Source of the DNA: Rhodanobacter sp.
Lineage (GTDB): Bacteria; Pseudomonadota; Gammaproteobacteria; Xanthomonadales; Rhodanobacteraceae
Direction: 5' to 3'
Assembly: GCA_004298015.1 (NCBI GenBank)
Contig: SCSE01000062.1
Span: 62,001-126,000, forward strand
Length of the DNA: 64,000 nucleotides
Every line of letters begins with the position of its first letter. Position 1 is the stretch's first letter. Shown piece after piece: positions 10,811-21,955 of this stretch. Under the pieces are notes generated by a model. The model saw only the letters and a program-made list of their open reading frames with translations. It made no database searches and was not told the origin of the DNA. The position numbers and the translations under genes are program-made.

Positions 10811-10882
10811 GAGCGCACCGTGTGCGCGAAAGCTCTTTGCCGACAGCTACCCAAAAATATCGCGCACAGGGTGCGCTCCTAC
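10807..10882. repeat. Paired REP / GTAG-type inverted repeat between argC and argH
   Basis: GTAGGAGCGCACCGTGTGCGCGA (10807-10829) and TCGCGCACAGGGTGCGCTCCTAC (10860-10882), inverted 23-nt arms; argC stop TAG lies inside GTAG. Confidence 0.9.
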
Positions 10883-10901
10883 ACGTTTTCAGGACATCAC
10901 C

Positions 10902-12197
<1,296 letters not shown>

Positions 12198-12208
12198 CAG
12201 GGCTCGAC

Positions 12209-13390
12209 ATGGCGCCGGACTTGGCGGGGAAAGCTGACATTCCGGTGCAGGCGCTGCCGCCGTGGCGGCGTGCGGTGTTGAAGGTCGGCAGCAATTTGCT
12301 GGCCGCCGATGGCAGCGGGCTCACGCCTCTTTACGCCGCGACGCTGGCGGCCTTCGTCGCGGCCAGTCACGCCGCCGGCCGGGAGGTGGTGCTGGTGTCT
12401 TCAGGCGCGGTGGCAGCCGGGCGCGCATTGTTGCGTGAACGCAAGACCGTCGGCCGGGATCTGGCTGCACGTCAGGCGCTGGCGGCCCTGGGGCAGTCGC
12501 CGATGATCGGGTTATGGCAAGCGCTGTCGGCACGCCCCGTCGCGCAGGTACTGCTTACCCACGACGATCTACGCAATCGCCGCCGTTACCTCAATGCGCG
12601 CGCGACCCTGCGTGGCTTGCTGGCGCTCGATGTGTTGCCGGTAGTCAACGAGAACGACACGGTGGCGGTGGAGGAGCTCAAGCTGGGTGACAACGACAAT
12701 CTCGCCGCGATCGTGGCGGCACTGGTCGACGCCGATCTGCTGTTGATCGCCTCCGACATCGATGCGTTGTACAACGTCGACCCGCGACGCGACCCTCGGG
12801 CGCAGCCGATCGCACGGGTGGCGGTGATTTCACCCGCGGTGATGGCGATGGCCGGTGGCAGCGGCAGCGCGATCGGTACCGGTGGCATGCGTACCAAGCT
12901 GGAGGCCGCGGCCAAGGCAGCGACTGCAGGTATTCCCACTGTGATCTTCAACGGGCGCGACCAGGCTACCGTGCAGGCGCTGATCCATGGCCAACTGCGG
13001 GGTACGCTGATCTGCGCCGCCGGAAGCCGTATGCAGGCCCGCAAGTACTGGCTGCGTCATGCCCCTGCCGCGACGGGCCATATCCGCGTCGATGTCGGTG
13101 CGGCACGCGCACTCGCCGGCGGCAGGGCTTCGCTGTTGCCGGGGGGAATCGTGGGCGGCAGCGGCGATTTCCATCGTGGTGACCTGGTGGAGATCGTCGA
13201 TGCCGATGCGCGCCTGGTGGCGCGGGGCCTGACGCAGTATGGCGCCATCGACGTGGGTCGGCTGGCCGGCCGGCACAGTCGCGAGATCGAGGCGTTGCTC
13301 GGTTACAGCTACGGCACGGCGGTGGTGCATCGCGACGATATGGTGACCATCGGCGACATCGAGGCTTCGACCGGACCGCTGCCACCATAA
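12209..13390 (+). CDS. proB: Glutamate 5-kinase
   Basis: RAVLKVGSNLLA...VVNENDTVAVEELKLGDNDNLAAIVAAL; C-terminal PUA domain. Confidence 0.95.
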   Translation: MAPDLAGKADIPVQALPPWRRAVLKVGSNLLAADGSGLTPLYAATLAAFVAASHAAGREVVLVSSGAVAAGRALLRERKTVGRDLAARQALAALGQSPMIGLWQALSARPVAQVLLTHDDLRNRRRYLNARATLRGLLALDVLPVVNENDTVAVEELKLGDNDNLAAIVAALVDADLLLIASDIDALYNVDPRRDPRAQPIARVAVISPAVMAMAGGSGSAIGTGGMRTKLEAAAKAATAGIPTVIFNGRDQATVQALIHGQLRGTLICAAGSRMQARKYWLRHAPAATGHIRVDVGAARALAGGRASLLPGGIVGGSGDFHRGDLVEIVDADARLVARGLTQYGAIDVGRLAGRHSREIEALLGYSYGTAVVHRDDMVTIGDIEASTGPLPP

Positions 13391-13437
13391 GCGGCGGCAA
13401 CGCCCTTTTGTCGACCCCGTATCACCATCGGCACGCC

Positions 13438-13470
13438 GCAGGCCGGGACATGCGGCATGCCCCGGCCTGC
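13438..13470. terminator. Hairpin downstream of proB
   Basis: GCAGGCCGGG-ACATGCGGCATGC-CCCGGCCTGC. Confidence 0.5.
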
Positions 13471-13489
13471 TGACTCGAGCTCAGCGGTC

Positions 13490-13538
13490 GTGAAAATATC
13501 GAACGCCGTAGGTGGGCAAATTTTTCACAGCCTCTCAG
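13490..13538. repeat. Short (49-bp) copy of palindromic dispersed repeat; long copy at 53581-53756
   Basis: GTGAAAATATCGAACGCCGTAGGTGGGCAAATTTTTCACAGCCTCTCAG; equals the long copy minus the segment between two GTAGs. Confidence 0.85.
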
Positions 13539-15310
13539 TAGCCGGCGGCCAGTCCGGACGGCCGCCGCCGGTCGTTGGCGCCTTCCAGCAAGCCGGTCCT
13601 GGGGTTGACCAGGATCGCCTCGTCCGCGCCCCACGACTTGACCACCTTGAAGTGATGGCCCATCGCTTCCAGTTTTTGCCGGACCTGCGGCGTGAGCAGG
13701 CCGGGCTCGACGAAGGCATGATCCGGCAACCACTGTTCATGCAGTCGCGGTGCATTCACCGACTGCTGCATGTTCATGCCGAAATCGACGACGTTGAGGA
13801 AGCTTTCCAGGGTGGTGGAGATGATGGTGGAGCCGCCGGGGCTGCCGGTCACCATGAACAACTTGCCGTCACGCAGCACGATGGTCGGCGACATCGAGCT
13901 GAGCGGACGCTTGCCCGGTTCGATCTGGTTGATCCTGCCCTGCACCAGGCCAAAGCTGTTGGGCACGCCCGGCTTGGAGGTGAAGTCGTCCATCTCGTTG
14001 TTGAGGAAAAAACCCGTATCGCCGGCGATCTGGCCGACGCCGAACAGGTAATTGATGGTGTAGGTGACGGCCACGGCGTTGCCGTGCTTGTCGACCACCG
14101 AGTAGTTCGTGGTGTTGTTGCCCTCGACCGGCCCCAGGCTGCCCTTGATCTCGGATGACGGGGTCGCCTTGTCAGGTTGGATGGTGGAGCGCATCAGGTC
14201 CGCATGCTGCGGCGAGAGCAGCTTGGCGATCGGATTATGCACGAAGGCCGGATCACCCAGATAGGTGTTGCGATCGGCGAAGGCGCGACGTTCGGCCTCG
14301 ATGATGTAGTGCACGCTGTTGACCGAGCCGTAACCCCACTTGGCCAGCGGATAGGGTTTCAGGATCTGGAGGATTTCGCAGATGGTGGTGCCGCCGGAAC
14401 TGGGCGGCGGGTCGGAGACGAGGGTGTAACCACGATACCCGCAGGTCAGCGGCGTATCCCATTTCACCGAGTAATCGGCGAAGTCCTTCATCGACAGGAT
14501 GCCGCCGTGCGCCTCGCTGGCCGCCACCACCTTGCGTGCGATCGAGCCATGATAAAATGCCCGTGTGCCGCCTTTCTCGATCAGCTCGAGGGTGTGCGCC
14601 AGCTGCGGCTGCCGCAGGCGATCGCCGACCACGTACGGCTGGCCATGATGGAGAAAGATGTTTGCGACATTGGGATATTTGGCAAAATCCTTGACGCGTT
14701 CGTTGAGGATGTTGATATCGCCCTGCTGCAGCACGAAACCGTCACGTGCCAGCTTGATCGCCGGCGTGATGACTTGCCGCAAGCTCATGCTGCCGTACTT
14801 TTTCAGTGCTGCATCCATGCCCATCACCGTGCCGGGCACGCCGATGCCGAGATAGGTCCCGGTGCTCTTGCCCGGAATCACGTTGCCTTTGGCATCCTGG
14901 TACATCGTGGGACTGGCTTTCAGCGGCGCGGTTTCGCGAAAATCCAGGAACAGGTTCTTGCCACTGGCCAGGTGTACCACCATGAAGCCGCCACCGCCGA
15001 TGTTGCCGCAGCACGGATGCACCACCGCAAGCGCGTAGCCCACGGCCACCGCGGCATCGACCGCATTGCCACCTTGCTTGAGGATGTCCACGCCGACCCG
15101 GGTAGCCAGGTGCTGTGCCGAAACCACCATCGCATGTTGGGCGGTGACAGGACGCGCCTTTGCCAGCGCGGCCATCGTGGTGGGTGGAGCGGTGGCGTCG
15201 AGCGCCTGCTGAGGGATGTTGTGCTGGCTGGAGGGTGGTTCGACTGCCCATGCAACGGACATCATGGACAGCAAGGTGATGGCTGCCCATGCGGGGATTA
15301 CTTTGCGCAT
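13535..15310 (-). CDS. ggt: Gamma-glutamyltransferase
   Basis: AQHAMVVSAQHLATRVGVDILKQGGNAVDAAVAVGYALAVVHPCCGNIGGGGFMV...GNNTTNYSVVDKHGNAVAVTYT (Thr nucleophile region). Confidence 0.94.
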   Translation of the reverse strand: MRKVIPAWAAITLLSMMSVAWAVEPPSSQHNIPQQALDATAPPTTMAALAKARPVTAQHAMVVSAQHLATRVGVDILKQGGNAVDAAVAVGYALAVVHPCCGNIGGGGFMVVHLASGKNLFLDFRETAPLKASPTMYQDAKGNVIPGKSTGTYLGIGVPGTVMGMDAALKKYGSMSLRQVITPAIKLARDGFVLQQGDINILNERVKDFAKYPNVANIFLHHGQPYVVGDRLRQPQLAHTLELIEKGGTRAFYHGSIARKVVAASEAHGGILSMKDFADYSVKWDTPLTCGYRGYTLVSDPPPSSGGTTICEILQILKPYPLAKWGYGSVNSVHYIIEAERRAFADRNTYLGDPAFVHNPIAKLLSPQHADLMRSTIQPDKATPSSEIKGSLGPVEGNNTTNYSVVDKHGNAVAVTYTINYLFGVGQIAGDTGFFLNNEMDDFTSKPGVPNSFGLVQGRINQIEPGKRPLSSMSPTIVLRDGKLFMVTGSPGGSTIISTTLESFLNVVDFGMNMQQSVNAPRLHEQWLPDHAFVEPGLLTPQVRQKLEAMGHHFKVVKSWGADEAILVNPRTGLLEGANDRRRPSGLAAGY

Positions 15311-15410
15311 GCTGCTTACTCGGTCAGTGTGGAGGGTCGGGTGAAACCAATTCACTTTGACCATAGCATTGCCAACCGCTGCAGGAATAGCCCGGCCGCC
15401 AGAGCGACCG

Positions 15411-16328
15411 TCAGTCGGTGATGTCCGGTTCGAAGAAGCTCCAGCGGATATCCGGATACTGCGCTTTCATGGCGGCCTCGACCACGTTGATCGCGTCGAT
15501 CAACTCGCGATCGCCGGCGACCGGAACCATCCGCGCCTTGACCGCCACCATCACGTCCGGCCCCATCTGCAGGCTGATCAGGTTGAGTATCTCGGCGACC
15601 TCGGGACGGGTCTGCAGAAAGCCCAGCAGTTCGGCGCGCCGACGTGGCTCCATGCCCTGGCCGATCAGCAGCGCTTTCACCTCGATCGCGACCAGTACGG
15701 CCACCACCAGCAACAGTACGCCGATGCCGATCGTGCCCAGGGCATCGAACAGCAGATTGCCGGTGAGCATGGTGGCGCCGACTGCCAGCGTGGCCAGGCC
15801 AAGGCCAAGCAGGGCAGCCAGGTCCTCCCCGAAGATCACCAGCAACTCGCTCGAGCGGGTTTCCCGAAACCAGGTCCACAGCGACTGGGCGCCACGCGCC
15901 TTGTTCACTTCGCGCATGCAGCCGTGCATCGAGATACCCTCGACCACGATGCCGAAGATCAGCACGCCCAATGCCAGCCAGGGCCATCGCAGGGGTTCGG
16001 GATGCGAGAGTTTGTGGATGCCCTCGTAGAGCGAAAACATCCCGCCTACGCTGAACAGCAGGATCGCGACCAGGAACGACCAGAAGTACAGGGCACGGCC
16101 CCAGCCCAGCGGGAACTCGTCCGAGGGCGGGCGTTTGGCCTGGCGGATACCCAGCAGCAACAGTCCCTGGTTGCCGCAGTCGGCCAGCGAATGCACGGCT
16201 TCGGCCAACATCGCGCCGGAGCCGGTGAGCAGCGCGGCGAACGATTTGGCAATGAAGATCGCGAAGTTGGCGCCCAGCGCGAGCAGGATCGCCCTGAGCG
16301 AATTGGCGTGTCCGGACATACGCGTCAA
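15411..16328 (-). CDS. Cation diffusion facilitator family transporter
   Basis: MSGHANSLRAILLALGANFAIFIAKSFAALLTGSGAMLAEAVHSLADCGNQGLLLLGIRQAKRPPSDEFPLGWGR. Confidence 0.88.
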   Translation of the reverse strand: MTRMSGHANSLRAILLALGANFAIFIAKSFAALLTGSGAMLAEAVHSLADCGNQGLLLLGIRQAKRPPSDEFPLGWGRALYFWSFLVAILLFSVGGMFSLYEGIHKLSHPEPLRWPWLALGVLIFGIVVEGISMHGCMREVNKARGAQSLWTWFRETRSSELLVIFGEDLAALLGLGLATLAVGATMLTGNLLFDALGTIGIGVLLLVVAVLVAIEVKALLIGQGMEPRRRAELLGFLQTRPEVAEILNLISLQMGPDVMVAVKARMVPVAGDRELIDAINVVEAAMKAQYPDIRWSFFEPDITD

Positions 16329-16380
16329 TCCCTGAGATGATGGCGGTGGCTGGCCACCCGGGGGGGCGTTTCAGCCGGCT

Positions 16381-16896
16381 TCAATGGATACCGACGCCCA
16401 GTCCCAGGCCGAAACTGATGTTGTTGTGGCCCTGGCGCATCTGCTCGGCTGTCCATACGTGCGATTGCGCCACGCTGACCAGCGGAAACACGTAGTTTGC
16501 CTGGCCGACCTTGCCGGCGCGGCTACCGCTGAGCTTGCCGCTCACGGTCATCAACGAGCCGGTCCGATAGTCGAGCGGTTCTGCATAACCGGGCATCATG
16601 GCGATGAAGCGACCGCTGCCGCTGTCGTTCGCCTTCGGGCGTTGCGAGGAGTCCAGCGGGTAGGCCAGCAGCTCGATTTCGCTGTGGTCGGGAAAATTCT
16701 TCACCTGCACGATCCGGCCGCCCCAGATCACCGGTTCACCCGCGAAGCGTTCGGGAGTCTGGGCGACCTGAAACGGTGCGGCGTCGATCGCGCCGGCGGT
16801 GTTCTTGTAGATCGGGGCCGGTGCACAGGCGACCAACATCAGCAATGCGACCGGTGCGGCCAGACGGATCAGCCGGGAAAGCAGACGAAAGTGCAT
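16381..16896 (-). CDS. Slp family outer membrane lipoprotein
   Basis: Lipobox LMLVACAPAP; FAGEPVIWGGRIVQVKNFPDHSEIELLAYPLDSSQRP. Confidence 0.82.
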   Translation of the reverse strand: MHFRLLSRLIRLAAPVALLMLVACAPAPIYKNTAGAIDAAPFQVAQTPERFAGEPVIWGGRIVQVKNFPDHSEIELLAYPLDSSQRPKANDSGSGRFIAMMPGYAEPLDYRTGSLMTVSGKLSGSRAGKVGQANYVFPLVSVAQSHVWTAEQMRQGHNNISFGLGLGVGIH

Positions 16897-16937
16897 GACG
16901 TACTCCAGGCAGCGCAATGGCGACGGATGTCCTGAGC

Positions 16938-17852
16938 TTAGCGGCGACCGGGGGTCCGTGGTAGTCGGGATGGCGGCAACGGGCTGGGCGTGTTCAGCAT
17001 GCTGCCTTCCTCGTCCAGCAGCCAGTCCAGCTTCCAACTGGCTGGCTGCTCGCGCGACAACAGACTGGCCATCGCGCGCAGTGGCTCGCGCAGGGTCTCG
17101 TCGAGCTTCCACGGTGCGTTGAGAATCGCCATGCCCGAACCGTTGAGCCGGAGTGGCGAATCATCCGGATATACCAGCAATTCGGCGCGCAGTACGCGTC
17201 GTGCGCCGATACGTTGCAGGCCGCGCAGGAATGGCTGCACCTGGCTGCGCAACTTGATCGGATACCACACTGCATAGATACCGGTCGGCCAACGCTGCAG
17301 TGCCGACTTCAGTGCCTGTTCGATCACCCGGTATTCGGCGTCCTGCGCCTCGTAAGGCGGGTCGATCAACACCAGGCCACGTTTTTCAGCCGGCGGCAAC
17401 AAGGCCTTCAAGGCTTCGTAGCCATCACGTTGGTGGACATGGATTTGCGGATTGCGACGAAACAGTTGGTGCAGTTTGCCGGCTTCATCCGGCTGCAGTT
17501 CGCACAGCTGGGCACTGTCCTGTGGACGCAGCAAGCTCGCGACCTGCAACGGCGAGCCGGGATAGTGCCTGAGCCCCTGCTGGTTGCCCTCGGTGGCCAG
17601 AATACGGTCGCGCCAGCGCTGCAGCAATGCCGGCATTTTCTCGGCCGGGTGCAGGCGCGAAATGCCATCCCTGTGTTCACCGGTCTTGCGCGCCTCGACG
17701 CTATCCAGCGCGTAGCTTCCGCGTCCGGCGTGGGTATCGATGTAGCAGAACGGGGTCGACTTGGTCTGCATCGCCTCGACAAGCGCGAGCAGCACGGTGT
17801 GCTTGAGGACGTCGGCGAAATTGCCGGCGTGGTAGGCATGGCGATAATTCAT
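16938..17852 (-). CDS. rlmJ: 23S rRNA (adenine2030-N6)-methyltransferase RlmJ
   Basis: MNYRHAYHAGNFADVLKHTVLLALVEAMQTKSTPFCYIDTHAGRGSY...VLIDPPYE. Confidence 0.92.
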   Translation of the reverse strand: MNYRHAYHAGNFADVLKHTVLLALVEAMQTKSTPFCYIDTHAGRGSYALDSVEARKTGEHRDGISRLHPAEKMPALLQRWRDRILATEGNQQGLRHYPGSPLQVASLLRPQDSAQLCELQPDEAGKLHQLFRRNPQIHVHQRDGYEALKALLPPAEKRGLVLIDPPYEAQDAEYRVIEQALKSALQRWPTGIYAVWYPIKLRSQVQPFLRGLQRIGARRVLRAELLVYPDDSPLRLNGSGMAILNAPWKLDETLREPLRAMASLLSREQPASWKLDWLLDEEGSMLNTPSPLPPSRLPRTPGRR

Positions 17853-18041
17853 GGCAGGCACTGCGGGGCGGAACGCCCAGTATAGATCGCCGGACAACGG
17901 TTGCTGGTGGCTGTGGGGGTGGCAGCCAGTGTGCAGAGGCTTGCACCGCGCCTTAACGTCGGCTGGCGCAGGCTCCACTCGTTGCATCGCTGCAACGGAT
18001 CAGGCATCGGCCTGGTTGTCTCCATCCAGTAGAGGAATGCC

Positions 18042-18365
18042 ATGAAGATTTCGCCGAAAATCATCGTTGCCACCGTTGCGCTTGGCCTTTCGATGGCTGT
18101 CACGACGGTCTATGCGCAGGAAAGCGCCATGCATCCGGCCAGCGGCATGCAGCATGCCGACAAGAGCATGATGCACCACGGCATGAAACACATGAACAAG
18201 AGCATGCACAAGATGCCTGCCACCGTCACATCGGTCGATCACAAGACCGGTATCGTCGAGGTCAATTCGGCAGGCATGTCACTGCGTGTGCACTTCCCGC
18301 CGCCGTCGGTGGCGAGCCTCAAGGCGGGTGACAAGATCACCCTGCACCTGGGGTTCACCCGCTAA
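18042..18365 (+). CDS. Small exported Met/His-rich protein, possible metal binding
   Basis: Signal peptide then MHPASGMQHADKSMMHHGMKHMNKSMHKM and a short basic/hydrophobic C-terminal domain. Confidence 0.75.
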   Translation: MKISPKIIVATVALGLSMAVTTVYAQESAMHPASGMQHADKSMMHHGMKHMNKSMHKMPATVTSVDHKTGIVEVNSAGMSLRVHFPPPSVASLKAGDKITLHLGFTR

Positions 18366-18548
18366 ATCCGCCTGGGGAAGGCTGTTGGGTTCTGCTGCTC
18401 GAGACGGGAATGTGGGCCGTGCAGACGGGTTTGCAGGCCGGTCGTTCAGCGTCCGACAGCCACTTGACGACAGCATCGCCATCCGGGCCTCCGCGCGACG
18501 CCCGGATGGCGCAAGCGAACGGTGCACCGGGCGAGCTGTGCACCGGGG

Positions 18549-19478
18549 CTATTCGATCAGACTGTGAGTTTCCGCCACCCCGAGCAGCTCGGCTTGCTCC
18601 GCGCGGTGCTTGCGCCGATTCAGCAATGGGTGGGCGAATACGGCGGCGAGGATCACCACCACGCCGGCATAGAACCAGTAATCCAGCTCGCGCTGTTCGC
18701 CCAGCAACACGATCGCCAGCACGATCGAATATACCGGTTCCAGGTTGGTGACCATCTGCACGCCAAAGGCGCTCAGGTGGCGCAGCGCCACCAGCGCCAG
18801 TGAAAACGGCAGCAAGGTGCAACCGAACAACAGCACCAGCAGCAGCAGCGCGTCGTGGCGGTCCGGCAGCACGAACGCGGCCCCGCTATGCGGCAGAATC
18901 GGTGCCAGCAGGGTGAGAAAAAGCGTGCCGGTGCCCAGCTCGATACAGGTGACCGTGAGTGGATCGCCGTGTTCCACCATGCGCTTGTTGAGCGAGCCGA
19001 ACAGCGCCACGAACAACGCCGACAGCACTCCGACCGCGATCCCTATGCGCATCCCGTTCGGCACCCCGCCGACCACCATCGCCACGCCGGGTACCACGGC
19101 AGCGGCAATCATCAGCTCCCGCGGGTCGAAACGCCGGCGCGCGATCCACGGTTCGATGAAAGCCAGGAAGACCGGCCCCAGGGCGATGCAGGTGGCGCCC
19201 ACTGACGCATTGGCCAGCTTGATCGCGGCATAAAAAGTGAGCCAGTGCAGCGCCACCAGCACACCGATGCCCGCATAGGCCCAGCGCATCCGTGCCGGCA
19301 TTGCGAACAGTCCTCGCCAGACTTTCGGCACCAGCAACAAGGCGGCGACCACCAGCAACATGCGCCACCACACCAGCAGCAACGCCGGCAGCGTGATCAG
19401 TTTGCCGAGGATCGCGGTAAAGCCCCACAGCAGGACACAGAAGTGAATCTGCAGGCGGGCCTGGGTGGCAGGGTGCAT
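18549..19478 (-). CDS. EamA/DMT superfamily transporter
   Basis: About ten predicted hydrophobic segments; LCVLLWGFTAILGK..., internal EamA repeat. Confidence 0.88.
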   Translation of the reverse strand: MHPATQARLQIHFCVLLWGFTAILGKLITLPALLLVWWRMLLVVAALLLVPKVWRGLFAMPARMRWAYAGIGVLVALHWLTFYAAIKLANASVGATCIALGPVFLAFIEPWIARRRFDPRELMIAAAVVPGVAMVVGGVPNGMRIGIAVGVLSALFVALFGSLNKRMVEHGDPLTVTCIELGTGTLFLTLLAPILPHSGAAFVLPDRHDALLLLVLLFGCTLLPFSLALVALRHLSAFGVQMVTNLEPVYSIVLAIVLLGEQRELDYWFYAGVVVILAAVFAHPLLNRRKHRAEQAELLGVAETHSLIE

Positions 19479-19682
19479 GGGGCGTCGCAAAAGGCGGGGA
19501 CACGGCATTCTAGCCTGCAACACCACATCCGTGGCCGTCGAGGTTCATCGGATAGGTGGCCGGCGTTGCACGTGGTGGTGTCGGGTTCCGGCTTGCCCCG
19601 CCGTCCCCGCCGCGGCGGTTGATGGATGACGTCAACGCCGGCAAGGCAAGGGCCGGTCGGCCTCGAAACCCGGAGGAATGGC

Positions 19683-21875
19683 TCAATGCGCGTGTGCTTG
19701 TCGACTGGCGTGGGGTCCGGCCGGCGTTTTGCCCGGTTCCTGCCGCATTTTTTCCAACATGGCGCGGCAGGTATTTTTCTGCGTACTGTCACGACTGGGG
19801 ACGATCAGCGGCAGCAGTGCGGCAGCGGGTGCGGCAAATACGGCCAGCGCGGCGGCACCTGCGCCACGAAGGATCAACGGCCCCGCCTGCACCCCGACAT
19901 CCGGATGCTTCAGTGTGCCCTTGACGTAGAGCGGCGAGCGTAGCGAAAGGATGCGCAGGCCCTTGGTCTGCGGTTTCACGTGGAGATCCAGGTGCTCGTT
20001 GGCGAAATTGACCGTACCGGTGACATGGATGAGTGCATCCGTAGTGTCAAACACGAACAGCCGGGTAGTGAACAGGCCGTTGTTCGCCGAGAGGTCGGTG
20101 GCGGCGCAATTGATGCGCACCGTCTTGTCCCCGAACAGTTTGCCGATCACGATGTTGGCGACATTCAGGCCGGCGGTTTCCAGCAGCGTCTTGCTGATCG
20201 CTCCGTCATTCATCAGCAGCTTGGTTTCCCCGCTGGCACTGCCCAGCAGCGCAGCCACCGAATTGCCGTGGGCCTCAAGGTCGAGGTCGCCATTGATTTC
20301 ACCGAAGCTGGTATGCATCGGCTGGAAGGTGGGAAACAACTGCTTCAGCTTGATATGCCGTGCCTGCAGCTTGAGCGTGCCGTGCATCGGCATGGCGTTG
20401 CCGTTCAAGACCAGGGTGCTGGCGATGGTGCCGCCGGCAAGGCCAAAGCGCAGCGGGTCCAGCTGAAGCACGCCATTGTCCAGCACGATATGGGTGTGCA
20501 GTGAATCGAGCGGCAACTTCTTGCCGTGCAGGATGCGTTCGCCGTCGAACGTCACATCCGCGTCCATCGCTTTCCAGCGATCGCTGCGGAAAGGGGTCGC
20601 GGGGAGCAACCGGCCTGGTGGACCCTGTACGGTTTCGCGGGCTGTTTTCGCGTCAGCCGATGGAGCGCCGATCAGGGGCGCGAGGTCGGTGAATTGAAGC
20701 ACCTCCGACTTCAGCTTGCCGGACAGCTTGGGCCGCTTGCCTCCGGTGGTGTACGTCAGGCTGCCACGCAGGTCGCTGCCGCCGACGCGTCCACGAAAAT
20801 CGCGATAGCTGAAACGGCTGCCGTCCCGGTGCAGCTCAGCCAGCAAGCGGCCGGCCGTGGCATAGGGCGGTGTGTCGGGCAGGGTGACCCCGAAGATCGG
20901 ATAGAGCCTGGCCATGCTCGGTCCGGACAGCCACAGCTTCATGTCCAGCGCATCGAGATGCATCGGGTCGGTCAAGGTGCCGATCACGACGACATGGCTG
21001 CCGCCGATATGCACATCGGCCTGGATCGGAAACGGCTGATCAGGCTGCTGCAAGGCGAGTACAGCCCCTGTCTTGCCGTGACCCGCGATCGGCGCCCCTT
21101 GATACCGGCCAGCGACCTGCCAGCCAAACCGGTAAGAGGTGCGCACGGCAGTTTGCGGCGCTGGAGTCTTGCGAGCATGGTTGACGGCGGCGGCCGCAGT
21201 GGCATCGACCCTCGCTCCGGTTTGTTTGCGTGCCGCAGCCGACGCCTGTGCCATCACCTGCTCGAACGGTATCGCATGCTGCAACGGTGTCACCGTGATC
21301 CGCAGATCTGTCTGCCGACGGGCGTCCTGCAGGGAGATCCAGCCCCGGTCGAAGCCGATCGCATCCAGGTCGAGGCGCCAGCGCGAGGGTCCGGCCTTCC
21401 CTGTCGGCTTGAATTGCCAGTTCGCCCGCCCGCGGGCGTCGCGCTCCAGATTGAGGGTGGGGTGTATCAGCTGCATCGAGGGAATCACCACACGATGGGC
21501 CAGCAATGGCCAGGGCGACAGCCGGAAGCGCAGGGCATCCAGATGAGCGAATTGTGGCTGTGACGCCCATCCCGGATTGTCGATACGGATATCGTTTGCG
21601 GTGAATTCCGGCCATGGCAGCAAGTCTGCCAGCCACCCGGCTGACTCGTCATGCCGCCATTCGACGCTCAGCTTGCCCTGGATCACGAACGGTCGCCCGA
21701 GCGCCTGGCTTATCCGGCGGTCCAGAAGCGGCCTGAGGCGATTCCAGTTGAAGGTGGCGATGACGAGTACGATCGCAGCGAGCAGCACCAGTAGCAGGCC
21801 GACGGACCAGATCAGCAGCTTTTGGCCGCGGGACCGGCGATGTTTCTCGTGGGATGTAGGGGGTGATGCATCCAT
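19683..21875 (-). CDS. AsmA family protein
   Basis: Single N-terminal TM then DRRISQALGRPFVIQGKLSVEW...; C-terminal VNFANEHLDLHVKPQTKGLRILSLRSPLYVKGTLKHPDVGV typical of AsmA. Confidence 0.9.
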   Translation of the reverse strand: MDASPPTSHEKHRRSRGQKLLIWSVGLLLVLLAAIVLVIATFNWNRLRPLLDRRISQALGRPFVIQGKLSVEWRHDESAGWLADLLPWPEFTANDIRIDNPGWASQPQFAHLDALRFRLSPWPLLAHRVVIPSMQLIHPTLNLERDARGRANWQFKPTGKAGPSRWRLDLDAIGFDRGWISLQDARRQTDLRITVTPLQHAIPFEQVMAQASAAARKQTGARVDATAAAAVNHARKTPAPQTAVRTSYRFGWQVAGRYQGAPIAGHGKTGAVLALQQPDQPFPIQADVHIGGSHVVVIGTLTDPMHLDALDMKLWLSGPSMARLYPIFGVTLPDTPPYATAGRLLAELHRDGSRFSYRDFRGRVGGSDLRGSLTYTTGGKRPKLSGKLKSEVLQFTDLAPLIGAPSADAKTARETVQGPPGRLLPATPFRSDRWKAMDADVTFDGERILHGKKLPLDSLHTHIVLDNGVLQLDPLRFGLAGGTIASTLVLNGNAMPMHGTLKLQARHIKLKQLFPTFQPMHTSFGEINGDLDLEAHGNSVAALLGSASGETKLLMNDGAISKTLLETAGLNVANIVIGKLFGDKTVRINCAATDLSANNGLFTTRLFVFDTTDALIHVTGTVNFANEHLDLHVKPQTKGLRILSLRSPLYVKGTLKHPDVGVQAGPLILRGAGAAALAVFAAPAAALLPLIVPSRDSTQKNTCRAMLEKMRQEPGKTPAGPHASRQAHAH

Positions 21876-21955
21876 GGTCGATTCATACCCCGCCGCATGA
21901 CAAGGTTATGTGTGGACGGGCTGCCGCCAGGCAGCGGTTCATCCACTGTAGTCGG

